DNA from: JBJTUH01 sp044346175
Lineage (GTDB): Bacteria; Cyanobacteriota; Vampirovibrionia; Vampirovibrionales; JAJTHC01
Assembly: GCA_044346175.1 (NCBI GenBank)
Contig: JBIIZQ010000009.1
Coordinates: 1 to 64,000, forward strand
DNA length: 64,000 bases
Reading direction: 5' to 3'
The position numbers and the translations under genes were made by a program. The notes beneath the pieces are model-generated. The model saw only the letters and a list, made by a program, of their open reading frames with translations, had not been told where the DNA came from and searched no databases. Shown piece by piece: positions 34,725 to 42,996 of the stretch; within the stretch, counting starts at the first letter, position 1, and the number at the start of each line of letters is the position of its first letter.

Positions 34725-35666
34725 ATGAGCAAAAAAGGGAAGCAAATTCGCCTTTACTTGGTTGATGGGTCTTCGTCGGGGATTATAACCGCCGAAATTA
34801 TGGGCTGGACTGGGAAAATAATCAGCTTCCCTAGGGTCTCACTAGCCGAGGCTTTGCAACGTCCTGAGTGCCGAAAAACAGGTTTGTACTTTTTGACGGG
34901 GTTTGATGAAAACAGCGAAGAGCTACTCTATATTGGAGAAAGCGATGATGTCGCTGTTAGGCTCAAAAGCCATGTGAATAACGATAAAATGGCTTTTTTT
35001 GAGAAAGTGACAGTCTTTGTAAATAAGGATGAAAACCTCACTAAAAGTCATGTGCGTTATCTTGAAAATCGGCTCATCGACATCGCCAGTAATAACAAAA
35101 CATCACTGAAAAATGCGAATAAAGGGGCAGAGACCTCATTGCCTGAAGCTGATATTAGCGATATGGAAAGTTTAATCGACCACTTACGCATTTTGTTGCC
35201 AGTGTTAGGCTTGCACTTTCTTCAAGAACAGCCACAATCTCTTATCAACCAGACCAATGAGTCAGTCAAAAATGACACGACGATATTTGAAATATCCTTT
35301 CCAAAATATGGTACTAAAGCGACAGCTTATGAAGATGACGGTCAGTTTATCGTTGAAGCAGGGTCACTCATCAGGAATTTAGCACATGAAAGTTGCTCAA
35401 AACTTAAAGGTACTAATAATTTTTTAAAAAGATTTCACCAACAATACAAACGATGTTCACCTATTGAAAATGAACCCTATCTTTTAAAACTTGACAAAAG
35501 TACTTCGTTTAAAGGCCCTACAGCTGCTGCCTGTTTTGTTTCTGGGACTACAAATAGTGGAGTGTATTGGTGGAAAGTCAAGGATACAGCGGAATCTTAC
35601 GGAAACTTCGTTAATAAAAAGCTCAAAGCCATACAACCACTCGATGGTGCCAGTGAAGAAGCCTAA
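34725..35666 (+). CDS. GIY-YIG nuclease family protein (DUF4357-like)
   Basis: The protein has 313 residues. GLYFLTG (54-60) and LLYIGESDDVAVRLKSH (69-84) are the GIY and YIG parts with the catalytic Arg80; ENLTKSHVRYLENRL supplies the Glu. The C-terminal part, rich in Lys and aromatic residues, resembles the DUF4357 region, and the whole is like proteins annotated as GIY-YIG nucleases in mobile or defence contexts. ATG 34725 (or GTG 34722) begins just after the M48 stop. The gene becomes clearly AT-rich in its second half, unlike the neighbours, which suggests transfer. Biological target unknown. Confidence 0.83.
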   Translation: MSKKGKQIRLYLVDGSSSGIITAEIMGWTGKIISFPRVSLAEALQRPECRKTGLYFLTGFDENSEELLYIGESDDVAVRLKSHVNNDKMAFFEKVTVFVNKDENLTKSHVRYLENRLIDIASNNKTSLKNANKGAETSLPEADISDMESLIDHLRILLPVLGLHFLQEQPQSLINQTNESVKNDTTIFEISFPKYGTKATAYEDDGQFIVEAGSLIRNLAHESCSKLKGTNNFLKRFHQQYKRCSPIENEPYLLKLDKSTSFKGPTAAACFVSGTTNSGVYWWKVKDTAESYGNFVNKKLKAIQPLDGASEEA

Positions 35667-35684
35667 TCCCCAAAAAAGAAAACG

Positions 35685-36137
35685 CTATAGGGTCATGTCT
35701 GCGGTGGGGGTTTTTAGGCGTGGTTGTTTGGCAATGTCGGGTGGTACTTCATAATCCACCACGGCAAACTTAGACAGAATACTCCCCTTGTTGTCTTTGC
35801 TATTGCCAAGGGTTTGGTATCCAAAACGCCCCTGATTCCCGCCTTGTTCAAGCACGTGCATCATCTGCTTGGTGATGCGTGCTGCGGAGGGAGACTTGGG
35901 GTCGAGTAAATAGGAGATTTGCTTCATTTTACCTGTTTTAGGGTCTTTCACTTCCTTGAAAAACCTGATTTGGGAGGTCTCTTTACCGTCTTTTAAGTTG
36001 GTTTCAAACTGAAAGAACTTGCCCGAACGAGGGTCAAACGCTTGGAGCTGAACGTCCTGTGTTTTGTGGTTAATAAAGCCTGTTGCGACTCGGCTTTGCC
36101 CGTAAAAACCTTGGGGAGTGCTGTTTGTGGTTATCAT
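35685..36137 (-). CDS. Hypothetical protein, 150 residues
   Basis: No family was recognised. It is a soluble, strand-rich, basic protein with motifs such as VQLQAFDPRSGKFFQFETNL and MKQISYLLDPKSPSAARI, with no signal or membrane segment. Convergent with the GIY-YIG gene, 18 bases apart. Codon use is like the core genes. Confidence 0.55.
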   Translation of the reverse strand: MITTNSTPQGFYGQSRVATGFINHKTQDVQLQAFDPRSGKFFQFETNLKDGKETSQIRFFKEVKDPKTGKMKQISYLLDPKSPSAARITKQMMHVLEQGGNQGRFGYQTLGNSKDNKGSILSKFAVVDYEVPPDIAKQPRLKTPTADMTL

Positions 36138-36258
36138 AGTCGTGATGTCTCCTCTTCATCAATCTAACGCCTCTAGTCTCCTAAGGGTATCGACGTATTT
36201 TATAAACGCTTGAGGATGTTTAAGGTTCTAAAAGATTGTCATACAACACCCACACCAA

Positions 36259-36345
36259 CGGGAGGGTTACAAACCCTCCCGTACGCTCCAATCATCTTGT
36301 ACCGTCATGCCGACGGAGGTCGGCATCCAGAGAGCCTGCGGTATG
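36259..36345 (-). repeat. Composite dispersed repeat, copy 3 (inverted)
   Basis: On the minus strand it reads GCTCTCTGGATGCCGACCTC, CGTCGGCATGACGG and AAGATGATTGG, ending in the palindrome GGGAGGGTTTGTAACCCTCCC. This is the same order as copies 1 and 2 but with more changes. The rest of 36138-36535 shows no gene; this stretch lies before tRNA-Ser. Confidence 0.7.
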
Positions 36346-36535
36346 AACGAGAGATACCCCCTTTCTCCAAGGCGAAAGAGTGTTGAAGTTTTGTACGAGG
36401 CAGTTTGTAACCGTCCCGTAAAAAGCCAACTAAAGCTCATTTTCACCCCAATGCTGTATGCGATTGCCCTGTGTCACAGAAGGCGTAGGCTTGACTTTTG
36501 CCTTTTCAGCGTACTACCATAATAAAACCTTGATT

Positions 36536-36626
<91 letters not shown>

Positions 36627-36642
36627 TTAAAGCCATGCTGAG

Positions 36643-36680
36643 CCAAGTTAAAACGTCTGTTTTACTTGGTTTTTGTATTT
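36643..36680 (+). terminator. Intrinsic terminator after tRNA-Ser
   Basis: Arms CCAAGTTAAAAC (36643-36654) and GTTTTACTTGG (36659-36669) pair with one bulge and are followed by TTTTTGTATTTTA. It also abuts the stop of the convergent folP gene. Confidence 0.8.
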
Positions 36681-37666
36681 TATAGGGCTTCTAAAAAATG
36701 CCCTATAGGGGCGTGATAGGCTACGTCATGCACCCTAAACCATCTTACACCTTGTTGCCAAGCCAAAGTATGTGCTGCCACGGCAAGGGTTTCACGTTTA
36801 GGGCTTGCGGGTGCAGGGACATTTCCTTGAGGATAAGCCCCTACGAGCATGGACTTTCTTGATACACCCACTAGCCATGGAAAGGCTTCTTGGTAGTTTA
36901 TCAGGGTTTGCCCATGAAGCACGTTTGCATCCTGAAGATACGTGGTGATGCGTTCTGCCATTTGCTTAAAACCTTGTAGTAAGTTTAGATTATGGTGAAA
37001 GGTCTTGCCAAAACCAAAGCCTACGTCAAAATAAAGTGCCTCAAGAGGCAGGTGATAGGTTTTTGCCCAAGTACAGGCTTGTTCTGCAAGTGCCATAGCA
37101 ACCGTTTCACAGCACTTGCCCTCTGGATAAGTTGGCTGTTGTTGCATGGTTTGAGGGGTACCTTGGCTATGCGTTAACACATAACGAAAGCGTGCCTTTT
37201 GAGCCTCGGATGCTTGATGATAATAGGATGCAAGTACTTGAAACATACTAGGGGTAGGGTTTTGTGTGTGTTGTTGATGATACAGTCCCCCTGAAACATC
37301 ATTCACCCAATCCGCCAAGCCTTCTGTTAAAACCGTCTGAGCCACCAAAGGCTTACGAGTATCAAGACTCACCAATACCTCTGGAAAGGTTGCTCGAAGG
37401 GCTTTTAACACAGGCACAAGCCGTGCAAGTTCTTCTGTATCTGGTACCATCGCAGCATAGGGACGGGTGCTTTCAGCACCAACATCCACCACAGAAGCCC
37501 CAGCTTGTATCTGATAATGTGCTTTGGCTATACAGGCTTTAATCACTTCAGGGGTAGGTATTCCCGAGTGGGGTAAGCATGCTTCTTGTTCTGAAAACGA
37601 ATCGGGCGTAACATTCAATATTGCCATCCATTGTAGTGCTGGCTTTGCTTCAAGCGATTTTGTCAT
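36680..37666 (-). CDS. folP: Dihydropteroate synthase
   Basis: FolP joins para-aminobenzoate to the pterin in folate synthesis and is the sulfonamide target. Seen are AILNVTPDSFSE (pterin loop 1), GASVVDVGAESTRP, LVSLDTRKPLVA, WVNDVSGGLY, FDVGFGFGKT and LVGVSRKSML. Length 328 is a little above average, with insertions around 195-215 and in the SRKS-to-end loop. It follows tsaD by 21 bases in the same direction, so an operon is likely. Confidence 0.94.
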   Translation of the reverse strand: MTKSLEAKPALQWMAILNVTPDSFSEQEACLPHSGIPTPEVIKACIAKAHYQIQAGASVVDVGAESTRPYAAMVPDTEELARLVPVLKALRATFPEVLVSLDTRKPLVAQTVLTEGLADWVNDVSGGLYHQQHTQNPTPSMFQVLASYYHQASEAQKARFRYVLTHSQGTPQTMQQQPTYPEGKCCETVAMALAEQACTWAKTYHLPLEALYFDVGFGFGKTFHHNLNLLQGFKQMAERITTYLQDANVLHGQTLINYQEAFPWLVGVSRKSMLVGAYPQGNVPAPASPKRETLAVAAHTLAWQQGVRWFRVHDVAYHAPIGHFLEAL

Positions 37667-37687
37667 CGAGAACCCCTATTTTCCTTT

Positions 37688-38839
37688 TCAGTGAGATGTT
37701 GTCATATCGCCACATAAGGCACTCAGAGGCATGCGAGGAAACACATCCATTGCCAAGGCAGGGTAAGCGGTAGCGGTGGTTATTGTGGGCGTTACCAAAG
37801 GTGCATAATAGGCAGCAGCCCCTATCATGGCGGCATTATCGCTACAGTAGTGTAGTGCGGGGCAAAGAAGTTGTATGCCGTGTGCTTCAGCCCAAGGTAC
37901 CAAGGCTGCTCTCAAACCACGGTTCGCAGCGACACCGCCTACCATGGCTACTCGTAACCCTTCTGAAATTGCCTTATGGGTTTTGACCCACATACATGCT
38001 TTTGTCAGACGCTGCATCAAGGTGCGTATCATACACGCTTGAAAACTTGCCGCAACATCTCTTTGTAGTTGATGCCATGCTTCCAAGGTTGTCACCAAAG
38101 GCTCTTCTTTTTCCCAGGTACGACGCACGGAGGTTTTTAAACCGCTTAACGAAAAATCAAGAGGATTTTGCGTCTGTGCGACAGGGAATACAAACCGCTC
38201 AGGATTTGCTTGCGGATGATGGGCAAGGGTGTCGATTTGAGGGCCCCCAGGATAGGGAAGATTCATCAGGCGTGCAATTTTGTCATAAGCCTCACCTACG
38301 GCATCATCTAAGGAGGTTCCTAGTACTTCCAAACGTAAGGGATGAAAACCCTCTAGCCAAACCAATTGTGTATGTCCTCCACTTACAAGCAAGCATAGTA
38401 GCGGTGGCTTTGTCTGGTTGTCAGAAGCGTTGGATGATACGGCATTGTCCTCAAGTAATACGGAACACACATGCCCCATTAAGTGATGCACGCCAATGAA
38501 AGGCTTTTGTGTCAAAATACTCAACGTTTTTGCAGTGGTTGCCCCTGCAAGTAACGACCCCACCAACCCAGGGCCAAGCGTGGCGGCATAGGCATCTACC
38601 TCCTGAAGGGTGAGTCCAGCCTGCTTCAAGGTGGTGTCAATGACCGTATTCACTTGTAGCATGTGTTCTCTTGCCGCAACTTCGGGTACAACCCCTCCTG
38701 TGATGCGGTGAATATCTATTTGTGAGGTCAGTGTATGTGCTAATACCTTACGTCCCTTGTGGACAATGGCACAAGCGGTTTCATCACAGCTACTTTCAAG
38801 TGCTAGAATGGTTTGAGGTAAATCGTCAAAAGCTACCAT
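37688..38839 (-). CDS. tsaD: tRNA N6-threonylcarbamoyladenosine transferase
   Basis: TsaD transfers threonylcarbamoyl to A37 of ANN-decoding tRNAs together with TsaB and TsaE. Motifs: ILALESSCDETACAIV, GGVVPEVAAREH, the metal pair HHLMGH, LLVSGGHTQLV, GEAYDKIARLMNLPYPGG and GGVAANRGLR. Length 383 is slightly more than usual, with a C-terminal extension after the CSDNAAMI motif. First gene of a pair with folP. Confidence 0.96.
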   Translation of the reverse strand: MVAFDDLPQTILALESSCDETACAIVHKGRKVLAHTLTSQIDIHRITGGVVPEVAAREHMLQVNTVIDTTLKQAGLTLQEVDAYAATLGPGLVGSLLAGATTAKTLSILTQKPFIGVHHLMGHVCSVLLEDNAVSSNASDNQTKPPLLCLLVSGGHTQLVWLEGFHPLRLEVLGTSLDDAVGEAYDKIARLMNLPYPGGPQIDTLAHHPQANPERFVFPVAQTQNPLDFSLSGLKTSVRRTWEKEEPLVTTLEAWHQLQRDVAASFQACMIRTLMQRLTKACMWVKTHKAISEGLRVAMVGGVAANRGLRAALVPWAEAHGIQLLCPALHYCSDNAAMIGAAAYYAPLVTPTITTATAYPALAMDVFPRMPLSALCGDMTTSH

Positions 38840-39226
38840 AACTATCGATGATGTATATTCATTTACAGGGTATACCTAAAAAGTCTTATACCTGAGTGAT
38901 GTCCAGAGGCATGGGTTAAAATGGATTGGGGTTACGTTGCTTTCCAGTCATTATACTATAAACAGGGTATCTCTCTAGGACGCTCTCGCTTGGAGCGTGT
39001 TTATGGTGCGTTGTTAAAAATACAGTATGAGGAACACCCTGCAACTTCGTGCAGGGGGACATAGAGAGGGTGTTAGGATGTTAGTCGGTCGATACTTGAC
39101 TTCTGGATACCGAAAGCCTCTCGCTCATACGGGTGCTGAGAGAGAGGCTTTAGACGCTTACGTGGGTAGGTAGGTGTGTTGAGGTATTGGTCTATTCAGA
39201 GGCTTGGGCTTGGGGGTTTATGAGCT
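38840..39226. other. Intergenic region with small palindromes (about 390 bases)
   Basis: No gene was seen. It holds ACGCTC/GAGCGT with a seven-base loop (38980-38998), CCCTGCA/TGCAGGG (39037-39056) and, from about 39102, CTGGATACCG...CTCATACGGG, all in the style of the dispersed repeats, the last two resembling the pair at 14189-14244. Confidence 0.5.
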
Positions 39227-39679
39227 TTATGACCAAGGTAAGGCACCTGAAAGTGAAAAGCCACCTAGATTCAGCCCAAAAGTTGCATTCTCAGGTGTGA
39301 GTCCTAGTGAAAAACCATTGCCGTTACGAGCATTGGCATACGCAAGTGCAAGGGCGTAATCATCAGGGCTTGCATAGGCACCCGCTAAACCAAGGGCTTT
39401 GTTCTCGTCTGCATAGGCATCGCTAAAGGCAAAAGCGTTTCGTCCGTAAGCACTGGCACTGGCATCTGCTTGATTAAGGTAGCCATACCCCGCATAAGGG
39501 CTTTGGTAGCCACCGTATCCATAAGCGTCACAGCCGCCACCACCCCATTGTGGGCGAGCATGGCTGTAAGGATTGCAATGTCCGTATCCTCCACCACTGT
39601 AGCAATGTCTTGGTTGTGGGGCATAACTATCAAAACAACCGCCATAATAGTTAGGGTTAAAGCCAAAAGCGTTCATCAT
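39227..39679 (-). CDS. Gly/Tyr/Ala-rich low-complexity protein
   Basis: 150 residues. The first 70 are rich in Gly, Tyr, His, Cys and Pro (for example GGYGHCNPYSHARPQWGGGG); the rest is rich in Ala, Tyr, Asp and Asn (SASAYGRNAFAFSDAYADEN) and ends in glycine-rich strands (NATFGLNLGGFSLSGAL). There is no signal peptide. Composition suggests a structural, surface or phase-separating protein; no family can be named. Starts ATG-ATG with GGAGGG-like AACCCTCC complement upstream (GGATACCCCCTCC on the minus strand). Base pattern is consistent with real coding, since stops are absent and codons follow the local style. Confidence 0.6.
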   Translation of the reverse strand: MMNAFGFNPNYYGGCFDSYAPQPRHCYSGGGYGHCNPYSHARPQWGGGGCDAYGYGGYQSPYAGYGYLNQADASASAYGRNAFAFSDAYADENKALGLAGAYASPDDYALALAYANARNGNGFSLGLTPENATFGLNLGGFSLSGALPWS

Positions 39680-40173
39680 GGAGGGGGTATCCTTTTCTCT
39701 TCTTTTTATTCTGAATGGTGGTTATGGGGGCTGTGGTGTGTCGTCATCACGACACGAAAAATGCTTTGATGCTTGGCATACCCCTTGGCTTTCATCAGAC
39801 TTGGTGGGGTGTCTTTCAATAAACAGGGGCAGCCTTTGAAAAGTGTCTTTGCCATCGTTGATTGTTACACTTCTTAACGATGACTGGTTGATACCCTATA
39901 CCCTAAGCATCGCATGAGATGACCTAAAGGCTTGTGTCACTTGCTGAGGATGTGTCATGGGGGGAGTCATGTGTATGGAGGAGACATGACTCCCACGGCT
40001 TTAGTTTTGTGTGTATCGTGTCGAAACCTCTCATAAGCAGTGTTATGTTGCAAAAGGCAACGCATGAAGCGAGTACCTCATTGTTGCATCACTTGCTTGG
40101 GAGCATCCTTAGTATTGAGAAGGGTGCTACTCTGAAGAGTTCACATGTCTGAAGAAGCAAGGAAGACCCTGTC
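39680..40173. other. Intergenic region and leader of the flagellin-like gene
   Basis: Nearly 500 bases without a supported gene. It contains the strong hairpin at 39962-39994 and the ribosome site GGAAGA (40161-40166) of the flagellin-like gene. The promoter could not be assigned. Confidence 0.5.
39962..39994 (+). promoter_or_regulatory. Hairpin with GGAGGAG in the loop, upstream of a flagellin gene
   Basis: Perfect 11-base arms GGGAGTCATGT and ACATGACTCCC enclose the loop GTATGGAGGAG. A GGA in a hairpin loop is what CsrA recognises, and csrA is encoded at 58.9 kb. It lies 180 bases before the flagellin-like start. No T run follows, so it is not an ordinary terminator. A regulatory role is inferred. 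Confidence 0.5.
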
Positions 40174-41088
40174 ATGATGACGCAACGCCTCCCGCTGATT
40201 ACCAATTATCGTTCATTGCAAACCATTTTCAGACTTAATGCAAGCTCTGAAGCCCTTGATACGCTTTACAAACAAGCTTCTACGGGTAATAGGCTCAATA
40301 GTGCTGTGGATGATATTTCAGGTTTTGCCATTTCCAAAACGCTACAGGCACAAATCAAAGCAACTGACCGAAGTGCGGAAAATATCCAAGATGCAAACAA
40401 CCTGCTCTCCGTGACCGAAGGTGCTATCAGTACGATGGGGGATGCCCTCCAACGGGTGCGAGAACTTTTAGTACAAGGGGCAAGTGATACCTCTGATACC
40501 AATGCACGAACGGCAATTTTAAAAGAAGTGCGTGGGTTGTTGGATAGTATTGATAATCAAGCAGCCTCGGTACGCTTTAACGGGCTTGCTCTTCTTGATG
40601 GTTCATTGACGGGAGCGAGTGCGACCGCTCAAATCGGGATTTACTCCAATACTAGTTCTAAAGTGGATTTGTCGACCGCCTTTCAGAGTATGAATACCAC
40701 CACCCTTGGCGTTGTGAATGGTCCAAATGCGGGGGCTATTATCCCCAATTTAAACGCTGTGTTTAATCCCACCACTCAAACCACCGCCCTGACGACCAAT
40801 GCCAACTTTTTATCATTCATGGGGGATATTGACGTAGCGATTGACCGTGTGAATGCTCGTCGTTCTACGATTGGGGCGTTTCAATCGCAACTTAACGCTG
40901 CACTGAGCATGCAGCAAGGGCAAAGTATTAACTTTTCCGATACAGAAGCCCGAATTCGTTCTGCTGACGTGGCAGAACTTTCCACCCAACTTTCTATGCA
41001 ACAATTGGTGCAACAGTCGGCTCTGCAAGTTTTACAACAAAACAATGAGTTTCCACAACGCATCCTACAGTTGTTGCAACAGGGCTAG
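40174..41088 (+). CDS. Divergent flagellin or flagellin-like protein
   Basis: 304 residues. The N-terminal part has ASTGNRLNSAVDDISGFAIS, matching the SSGxRINxAxDDAAGxxI block of flagellins, and ENIQDANNLLSVTEGAI. The C-terminal part has SDTEARIRSADVAELSTQLS followed by LVQQSALQVLQQ, matching the terminal D0 helix. The central domain is short. The last residues (FPQRILQLLQQG) depart from the usual NQxPxxxLxLLR end. Second flagellin of the window, quite different from the one at 49.0 kb; it may be a minor filament or hook-junction subunit. Starts ATG-ATG. Confidence 0.88.
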   Translation: MMTQRLPLITNYRSLQTIFRLNASSEALDTLYKQASTGNRLNSAVDDISGFAISKTLQAQIKATDRSAENIQDANNLLSVTEGAISTMGDALQRVRELLVQGASDTSDTNARTAILKEVRGLLDSIDNQAASVRFNGLALLDGSLTGASATAQIGIYSNTSSKVDLSTAFQSMNTTTLGVVNGPNAGAIIPNLNAVFNPTTQTTALTTNANFLSFMGDIDVAIDRVNARRSTIGAFQSQLNAALSMQQGQSINFSDTEARIRSADVAELSTQLSMQQLVQQSALQVLQQNNEFPQRILQLLQQG

Positions 41089-42161
41089 ATAGAGACCCCT
41101 GAAAACACGGCTTCACGGACTTTTACCATTGTTTGGGTGGCAGTTTCGTTGGCTTTTTGCCTTCCTGATGCCAGAATGTCATTGAGTAGATGGTCTTGTG
41201 TATTCAGTGTGTGGCGAAGGTCACGGCAAGGCGCGAGTGTGTCGTTTAGGATGCTGTTTAAACGCTTTTTGCAGTCCATACAGCCACGGGTACCCGTTGT
41301 ACACTCTTCACGAGTTAGGGCAATTTCTTCAGCAGATGCAAAGGTCTCATAATAGGAGAATACTACCCCACAGGCTTCAGGATTGCCAGGGTCAGTTTTT
41401 CTCGCACGAGAAGGGTCAGTGATAGCTTGTCTTAGTTTATCCCAAGTCGCTTCAGGGGTATCTGCAAGATACACGCCATTATTGTATGATTTTCCCATTT
41501 TTCTACCATCAACACCAAGGAGCGTGGACTGTTCAGTGAGGAGAGGTTTGGGTTCAGGGAAGAGCTGTGTTTGGTAAGTATGATTAAACCGACGAGCGAT
41601 GTCTCGAGAGATTTCTAAATGGGCTACTTGGTCTTTGCCTACAGGGACAAGTTCACCCAACATGGCAAGAATATCAGCGGTTTGGAGTAAGGGATAGTTG
41701 AGTAGTCCGACATGAAGCTCAACGCTGCTGTCTTTTTCACGCATCATAGCGACCATGTCTTTAAGGGTTGGGTCGGTCTCAAGCCACTTAACGGGTGTAA
41801 GCATGGCAAGCATCATCGTGAGTTCGGTAATGGCTGGCACGTCTGACTGCACATACATACAGACCTTTTCGGGGTCAAGACCTACACATAGCCAGTCTTT
41901 CAGAATTTCTTTGGTCCATGCGGGTACTTGGTTTGCTTCTCGATATTTTGTTGTAAGGGCATGCCAGTCTGCGACCATAAAATAGCATTCATAATCATCT
42001 TGCATGGTAAGCCAGTTTTTAAGGACACCCACGTAATGTCCAAGGTGTAATGCTCCTGTAGGGCGCATACCCGACATCACACGACGACGCTGGGAGTCTT
42101 GGGTGGGCATGACGTTTGAAAGGAGGATAGAGGTATCGATAGAAGACTCAGTGGCGGACAT
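41085..42161 (-). CDS. trpS: Tryptophanyl-tRNA synthetase
   Basis: TrpS charges tRNA-Trp. The class I signatures are GALHLGHYVG (HIGH) and GRKMGKSYNN (KMSKS); SGMRPTG, YECYFMVADWHALT and VPVGKDQVAHLE are also typical. From ATG 42161 the length is 358, normal for bacteria; the frame opens upstream to 42209 but those residues are not conserved. The stop overlaps that of the convergent flagellin-like gene by four bases. Confidence 0.95.
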   Translation of the reverse strand: MSATESSIDTSILLSNVMPTQDSQRRRVMSGMRPTGALHLGHYVGVLKNWLTMQDDYECYFMVADWHALTTKYREANQVPAWTKEILKDWLCVGLDPEKVCMYVQSDVPAITELTMMLAMLTPVKWLETDPTLKDMVAMMREKDSSVELHVGLLNYPLLQTADILAMLGELVPVGKDQVAHLEISRDIARRFNHTYQTQLFPEPKPLLTEQSTLLGVDGRKMGKSYNNGVYLADTPEATWDKLRQAITDPSRARKTDPGNPEACGVVFSYYETFASAEEIALTREECTTGTRGCMDCKKRLNSILNDTLAPCRDLRHTLNTQDHLLNDILASGRQKANETATQTMVKVREAVFSGVSI

Positions 42162-42442
42162 GATGAGGGGGAGCTTATGGCAAGACGCAGTAAATAGAAA
42201 ACAACACAAGATGGATTAAACCCTAGATACCTAGACAGACCGTTATAACGTACTACAAGCCCACCCAACTGTAAAGACATGTAACATTCGTGTCACACAT
42301 CGCAATCGCACCTTGGGGAGTGATTTTATTAGAACAGGCTAACTTGGGTCGACCACATCCAAAGTCCAGCCCTATCAAAACAAAGATGTTGAGCGCATCA
42401 TAAAAAGTCTTTAATAAAAAGAGAGAAGGAGTATGCTTAGAG

Positions 42443-42916
42443 ATGATGATAGGTTTACCAGCCCCTACCGTACCTACCCTGCCGACACGTCATTACATGA
42501 TTGCGGCACAATATGCCGATAGTTTGTCCCCTTACAGAGGTTATATTCAAGGTACGCCCTTGGGTGTAGGTCCTGATAGGGCAGACCAAAAAGTGGATAA
42601 AGGAGAACTCCAACTCGCTTCACAGGTGTTACAAGGTGCCATTCAGTACTACAGTGCTTATGGTTTTGCTGAAGACCCCACTGTGAAAGGATGGCAGAGT
42701 ATTTTGGATGCCACGAATGTGATGCAAAACCATTTCACAACCTTCCTTGGCGATGGCATGCCCACCATTATTCCTGATAGTGGTGATAATCGTAGTTTTG
42801 ATTTTAATCGTATTTACCAAGTCGCTAACCAAACGAATGACGGTATTCAGTTTGGGCAACGTCATGATACTTTCTTATCGAAGCAAGACCTAGATAATGT
42901 GATGGTGCCTATGTAA
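42443..42916 (+). CDS. Hypothetical protein, 157 residues
   Basis: No family was recognised. RADQKVDKGELQLASQVL looks a little like one EF-hand loop, and SGDNRSFDFNRIYQVANQTN shows a second Asp-rich stretch, so calcium binding is possible but weakly supported. There is no signal peptide. The ribosome site AAGGAG (42426-42431) is good, and translation starts at ATG-ATG 42443. The 281 bases before it hold only its promoter region and that of trpS. Confidence 0.6.
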   Translation: MMIGLPAPTVPTLPTRHYMIAAQYADSLSPYRGYIQGTPLGVGPDRADQKVDKGELQLASQVLQGAIQYYSAYGFAEDPTVKGWQSILDATNVMQNHFTTFLGDGMPTIIPDSGDNRSFDFNRIYQVANQTNDGIQFGQRHDTFLSKQDLDNVMVPM

Positions 42917-42938
42917 CAAGCCCTCAAGGCTTCGTATG

Positions 42939-42990
42939 GCAAAAGCTTACTGCAAAGGGTATAAAAGACCTTGCCACAGTAAGCTTTTGC
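42939..42990. terminator. Long inverted repeat between convergent genes
   Basis: Arms GCAAAAGCTTACTG (42939-42952) and CAGTAAGCTTTTGC (42977-42990) are perfect complements, separated by 24 bases. It lies between the stops at 42916 (plus) and 42997 (minus), and the T/A ends of the arms fit a bidirectional terminator. Confidence 0.65.
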
Positions 42991-42996
42991 GTATGT

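Noticed and set aside
42565..42640. EF-hand-like stretch in the 157-residue protein
   Set aside because: Only one partial loop with a missing Asp/Gly pattern; calcium binding was not called.
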